From Thermotoga sp. 4484_232 (GTDB taxonomy: Bacteria; Thermotogota; Thermotogae; Thermotogales; Thermotogaceae): a stretch of DNA of 8,742 nucleotides. Location of the stretch: NCBI GenBank assembly GCA_002084985.1, contig MZGO01000020.1, positions 1 to 8,742 of the forward strand, written 5' to 3'. Each line of letters starts with the position of its first letter. Positions within the stretch are counted from its first letter, which is position 1. The position numbers were made by a program, and so were the translations under genes. The notes beneath the pieces are model-generated. The model did not search any database. It saw only the letters and a program-made list of their open reading frames with translations, and had not been told where the DNA came from. Shown piece after piece: positions 6,502-8,742 of this stretch.

Positions 6502-7389
6502 TTACCTTCTCGCTCCATAATAGAAGACCCAGCGTTTAGATGTCTTGAAAATCAAGAACGTTAGAAACATCGATATGATGAACAGAATCCATGCCATCGC
6601 TGAAGCGTACCCCATGTTCACATAAGTGAAGGCATGTCTATAGAGGTACATAACGTAGGAAAGTGTTGAATTCGCGGGTCCTCCTCCTGTCATTATTTGA
6701 GGAAGGTCGAATATCTGAAGCGCACCAAGGGTTGCTATCACTAGGTAATAAAGAGTTGCTGGTGATATCAGAGGGAACGTGATCTTCTTAAACATCTGCC
6801 ATCTTGTTGCACCATCAAGAATTGCTGCTTCGTAAAGCTCTCTTGGTATATCTTTTATGGCTGCCATGTATATCAGAGCGGTTCCACCTGCTCCCCATTG
6901 GGAAAGCAGTATGATCGTGAATTTTGCCCAGTTTTCATCTGAAAGCCACATGGGGCCGTCTATACCAAAGAATCCCAGAATGTGGTTTATGAACCCCAAA
7001 TAAGGATGAAAGAACCAGATACCTATGGTTGCGAAAGCATAAGCTGGAACAATACTTGGGAAATATATTATTCCTCTGTAAAAAACGATCTCTTTGAGAG
7101 GCTGAACTAAAAGCAAAGCTAGAACGAGTCCTACCACCAATCCTATTGGTACGAGTCCGGCAACGTAGTACAGTGTGTTGGTCAGGGATTTTAAGAACAA
7201 AACGTCATTGAACAACTTTTTATAATTTTCAAGGCCTACCCATTGAGGTTTCGTCGTGACGTGATATTCAGTGAAACTGAAGTAGAGAGATGCGATGATG
7301 GGATAAGCGGTAAAGACAGCAAAACCAATTAGCCAAGGTAGGATGAATAACATACCCTTTACGAAGTTTCTACGCTGGTATTTCCTCAT
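6502..7389 (-). CDS. Sugar ABC transporter permease, MalF/UgpA (CUT1) type
   Basis: This 295-residue inner-membrane protein opens with MRKYQRRNFVKGMLFILPWLIGF, the usual short positively charged N-terminus and first helix of CUT1 permeases without the extra MalF domain. About six membrane segments follow. The EAA loop is EAAILDGATRWQMFKKITFP (residues 187-206), and TGGGPANST near residue 235 is also typical. A 21-codon upstream extension (PWPPPRGPFKS) was rejected because it translates the intercistronic hairpin. The ATG at 7389 has AGGGGG seven bases upstream. It pairs with the permease gene 15 bases downstream. No ATP-binding subunit accompanies the pair, which is common for CUT1 systems that share one MsmK/MalK-like ATPase. 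Confidence 0.95.
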   Translation of the reverse strand: MRKYQRRNFVKGMLFILPWLIGFAVFTAYPIIASLYFSFTEYHVTTKPQWVGLENYKKLFNDVLFLKSLTNTLYYVAGLVPIGLVVGLVLALLLVQPLKEIVFYRGIIYFPSIVPAYAFATIGIWFFHPYLGFINHILGFFGIDGPMWLSDENWAKFTIILLSQWGAGGTALIYMAAIKDIPRELYEAAILDGATRWQMFKKITFPLISPATLYYLVIATLGALQIFDLPQIMTGGGPANSTLSYVMYLYRHAFTYVNMGYASAMAWILFIISMFLTFLIFKTSKRWVFYYGARR

Positions 7390-7395
7390 CTTTCT

Positions 7396-7402
7396 ACCCC
7401 CT
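7396..7402 (-). promoter_or_regulatory. G-rich ribosome binding site of the first permease, possibly in a weak hairpin
   Basis: AGGGGGT lies seven bases before the ATG at 7389. A CCCT at 7412-7409 could pair with its AGGG across a six-base loop, partly hiding the site. The pairing is only four base pairs and would be weak at high growth temperature, so regulation by it is doubtful. Confidence 0.5.
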
Positions 7403-7423
7403 ATCTTCAGGGTGGATTTGAAC

Positions 7424-7442
7424 GGCCCCCGAGGAGGGGGCC
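7424..7442 (-). promoter_or_regulatory. GC-only intercistronic hairpin after the binding-protein gene
   Basis: The minus strand reads GGCCCCC TCCTC GGGGGCC: a perfect 7-bp all-G/C stem with a five-base loop, beginning six bases after the stop codon of the binding-protein gene. No T-run follows (the next bases are GTTCAAATCC), so it is not a standard intrinsic terminator. Comparable hairpins between a binding-protein gene and its permeases, as in malE-malF, protect the upstream mRNA end from exonucleases and raise binding-protein output. That role here is inference. Confidence 0.75.
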
Positions 7443-7448
7443 AGGGGC

Positions 7449-8723
7449 TCATTTCTTTCCGAGTGCTTTATCTAGAGCCTCTTGAACCTCTTCTTGAGCG
7501 TCTCTGAGAGCCTGTTCAACCGTCTTCTTTCCCCAGAGTATGTAGTCCCTTGCTTCTGTAAGTTTGTCCCAAAGCAGAGCTCCAACTGGAATGACAGGCC
7601 TGCAGTGAGCCTTTGGCAGAAGTTCTGCAAAGTATTTCTGCATGGGATCTGCTTCCACCAGACCGGGTATTGCCTCTTTGTAAGTGGGCAGATGGTAAGT
7701 GTCTATAGCGTACTTGACCTGACCCTCTGTAGCCATGTAAAGAATGAACTCTGCTGCTTCCTTTGGATGCTTTGCACCTTTCGGGATGACTAAGCTCCAG
7801 CCTCCAGCCCACGTGCTTCCAGCTTCTCCATAAACGGGGTATGGAATCGGAGCGATACCGAATTCAAAGTCTTTTGGAGCGAAAGTTCTGATCTGTGCGA
7901 GGAACCAGTTACCATCGACGACCATCGCGAGTTTCCCAGCAAGGAATGGATTCAGATTCGCGCCCGTATACGCTGACTGAAACGCTCCTATGTTCTTCAT
8001 TCCATATTTGTCAGCATACTTCTTCTGCCATTTGAAGGAAGCGATTATCTTCGGATCATCTGCAAAGCAGAGTTTCTGCGTCTTTTCATCGTAGAATTTA
8101 CCACCGAATGCCCATCCCCAGGTATAATGCCACCCCTGTCCGAACCATGGTATGAATCCAAGCTGTTCTATCCTACCGTTCTTGATTATAGTTAGCTTCT
8201 CTGCATATTCATCGAGCTCATCGATAGTAACAGGTGGTTTATCGGGATCAAGACCTGCTTTCTTGAAGAGTTTTTTGTTGTAGTAGAGAACCCTGACATC
8301 GGTGTCCCATGGGAGAGCATACAACTTTCCATTGTAGGTGGCTTCAGCTATAGCGAAATCGAAGTATTTGGATTTGAGCTTTTCAACATCCACACCAAGT
8401 TGTACAAGATAATCTTCAAGGCATTCAAGAACCCCTTGATGAGCCCTTTGAGCCACTGTGAACCTATCCAAGTAGTAAACATCTGGCCCCGTTCCTGCAG
8501 CAACAGCTGTCATGAGCTTGGTAACTTCGGTTTCAGTTCCTGGAACGAGGACAACTTTGACTTTTATGTTTGGATGAGTCTTGTTGAATTTTGCAACGGA
8601 TTCCTCAATGGATTTCTTGTCAACAGGGTTGGACATGTTGTGCCAGAAGACTATCTCTACGACTTCTGCCATAGCGAAGGTGCTCAGAACAATCAGGGTT
8701 AGGATTAAAAGAAGCTTCCTCAT
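7449..8723 (-). CDS. Extracellular sugar-binding protein of the ABC transporter (family 1 type)
   Basis: This 424-residue protein has a clear signal peptide, MRKLLLILTLIVLSTFAMA, with an AMA-E signal peptidase I site and no lipobox cysteine. It is therefore probably soluble in the periplasm rather than a lipoprotein. The mature protein starts EVVEIVFWHNMS and carries NKTHPNIKVKVV, TAVAAGTGPDVYYLD, LYALPWDTDVRVLYYNKKLF and AGGWSLVIPKGAKHPKEAAEFI, the hallmarks of the MalE/UgpB-like oligosaccharide-binding family. Many exposed-type aromatic residues (for example WFGQGWHYTWGWAFGG) suit stacking onto sugar rings. It is the first gene of the operon visible here. The start at 8723 is preferred over an in-frame ATG at 8741 because GGGAGG lies eight bases upstream and the signal peptide begins here. 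Alpha-manno-oligosaccharide as ligand is inferred only from the GH99 and GH92 neighbours. Confidence 0.95.
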   Translation of the reverse strand: MRKLLLILTLIVLSTFAMAEVVEIVFWHNMSNPVDKKSIEESVAKFNKTHPNIKVKVVLVPGTETEVTKLMTAVAAGTGPDVYYLDRFTVAQRAHQGVLECLEDYLVQLGVDVEKLKSKYFDFAIAEATYNGKLYALPWDTDVRVLYYNKKLFKKAGLDPDKPPVTIDELDEYAEKLTIIKNGRIEQLGFIPWFGQGWHYTWGWAFGGKFYDEKTQKLCFADDPKIIASFKWQKKYADKYGMKNIGAFQSAYTGANLNPFLAGKLAMVVDGNWFLAQIRTFAPKDFEFGIAPIPYPVYGEAGSTWAGGWSLVIPKGAKHPKEAAEFILYMATEGQVKYAIDTYHLPTYKEAIPGLVEADPMQKYFAELLPKAHCRPVIPVGALLWDKLTEARDYILWGKKTVEQALRDAQEEVQEALDKALGKK

Positions 8724-8731
8724 GTTACCAA

Positions 8732-8737
8732 CCTCCC
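8732..8737 (-). promoter_or_regulatory. Shine-Dalgarno GGGAGG of the sugar-binding protein gene
   Basis: GGGAGG is eight bases upstream of the ATG at 8723 and selects it over the ATG at 8741, which would lengthen the signal peptide by six residues and has no visible site within the window. The operon promoter and any operator lie beyond the window end. Confidence 0.75.
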
Positions 8738-8742
8738 ACATG

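Noticed and set aside
7390..7452. 21-codon upstream extension of the first permease gene
   Set aside because: It reads through the intercistronic hairpin and gives a proline-rich stretch that is not typical of permease N-termini. The ATG at 7389 has a ribosome binding site.
7516..7812. Alternative minus-strand frame of 98 codons inside the binding-protein gene
   Set aside because: The binding-protein frame is continuous and conserved in style across this stretch. The alternative frame is low-complexity shadow sequence.

Overview
The window looks like part of a thermophilic Thermotogales genome (Thermotoga or a close relative). The grounds are the AT-leaning, AGA/AGG-rich coding, strong GGAGG-type Shine-Dalgarno sites, tightly packed same-strand genes and the style of the sugar ABC transporter proteins. 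This is inference from sequence character, not from a search. All real genes are on the minus strand, so the biology reads from position 8742 down to 1.

Reading in the direction of transcription, a complete sugar-uptake and glycan-breakdown operon comes first: a secreted sugar-binding protein (8723-7449), a GC-rich intercistronic hairpin (7442-7424), two inner-membrane permeases (7389-6502 and 6486-5647), a secreted GH99-type endo-alpha-mannosidase/mannanase with an unusual C-terminal extension (5638-3503), a secreted GH92 exo-alpha-mannosidase (3492-1246), and a GntR-LacI hybrid regulator (1228-299). Gaps within the operon are 7 to 17 bases, apart from the 59-base gap that holds the hairpin. 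The operon promoter must lie beyond position 8742. No transport ATPase is encoded here, so the transporter probably shares an ATPase made elsewhere.

The genes fit one job. The GH99 enzyme would cut alpha-mannan or another alpha-mannosyl glycan internally outside the inner membrane, GH92 would trim mannose from the ends, and the binding protein with its permeases would import the products. The regulator gene closes the operon but appears damaged. It lacks about nine residues, corresponding to the DNA-recognition helix, and a further block of roughly forty residues in its sugar-sensing domain. Both losses are in frame. Its 3' end, including the stop codon, has been duplicated as a 37-bp tandem repeat.

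After a short intergenic region a second unit starts: the first 68 codons of an ABC exporter ATPase (204 to beyond 1). It has its own -10-like box and an almost perfect 18-bp palindrome next to its ribosome binding site, which is a candidate operator. There is no stretch over 300 bases without a gene. No RNA gene, insertion sequence or CRISPR array was seen.
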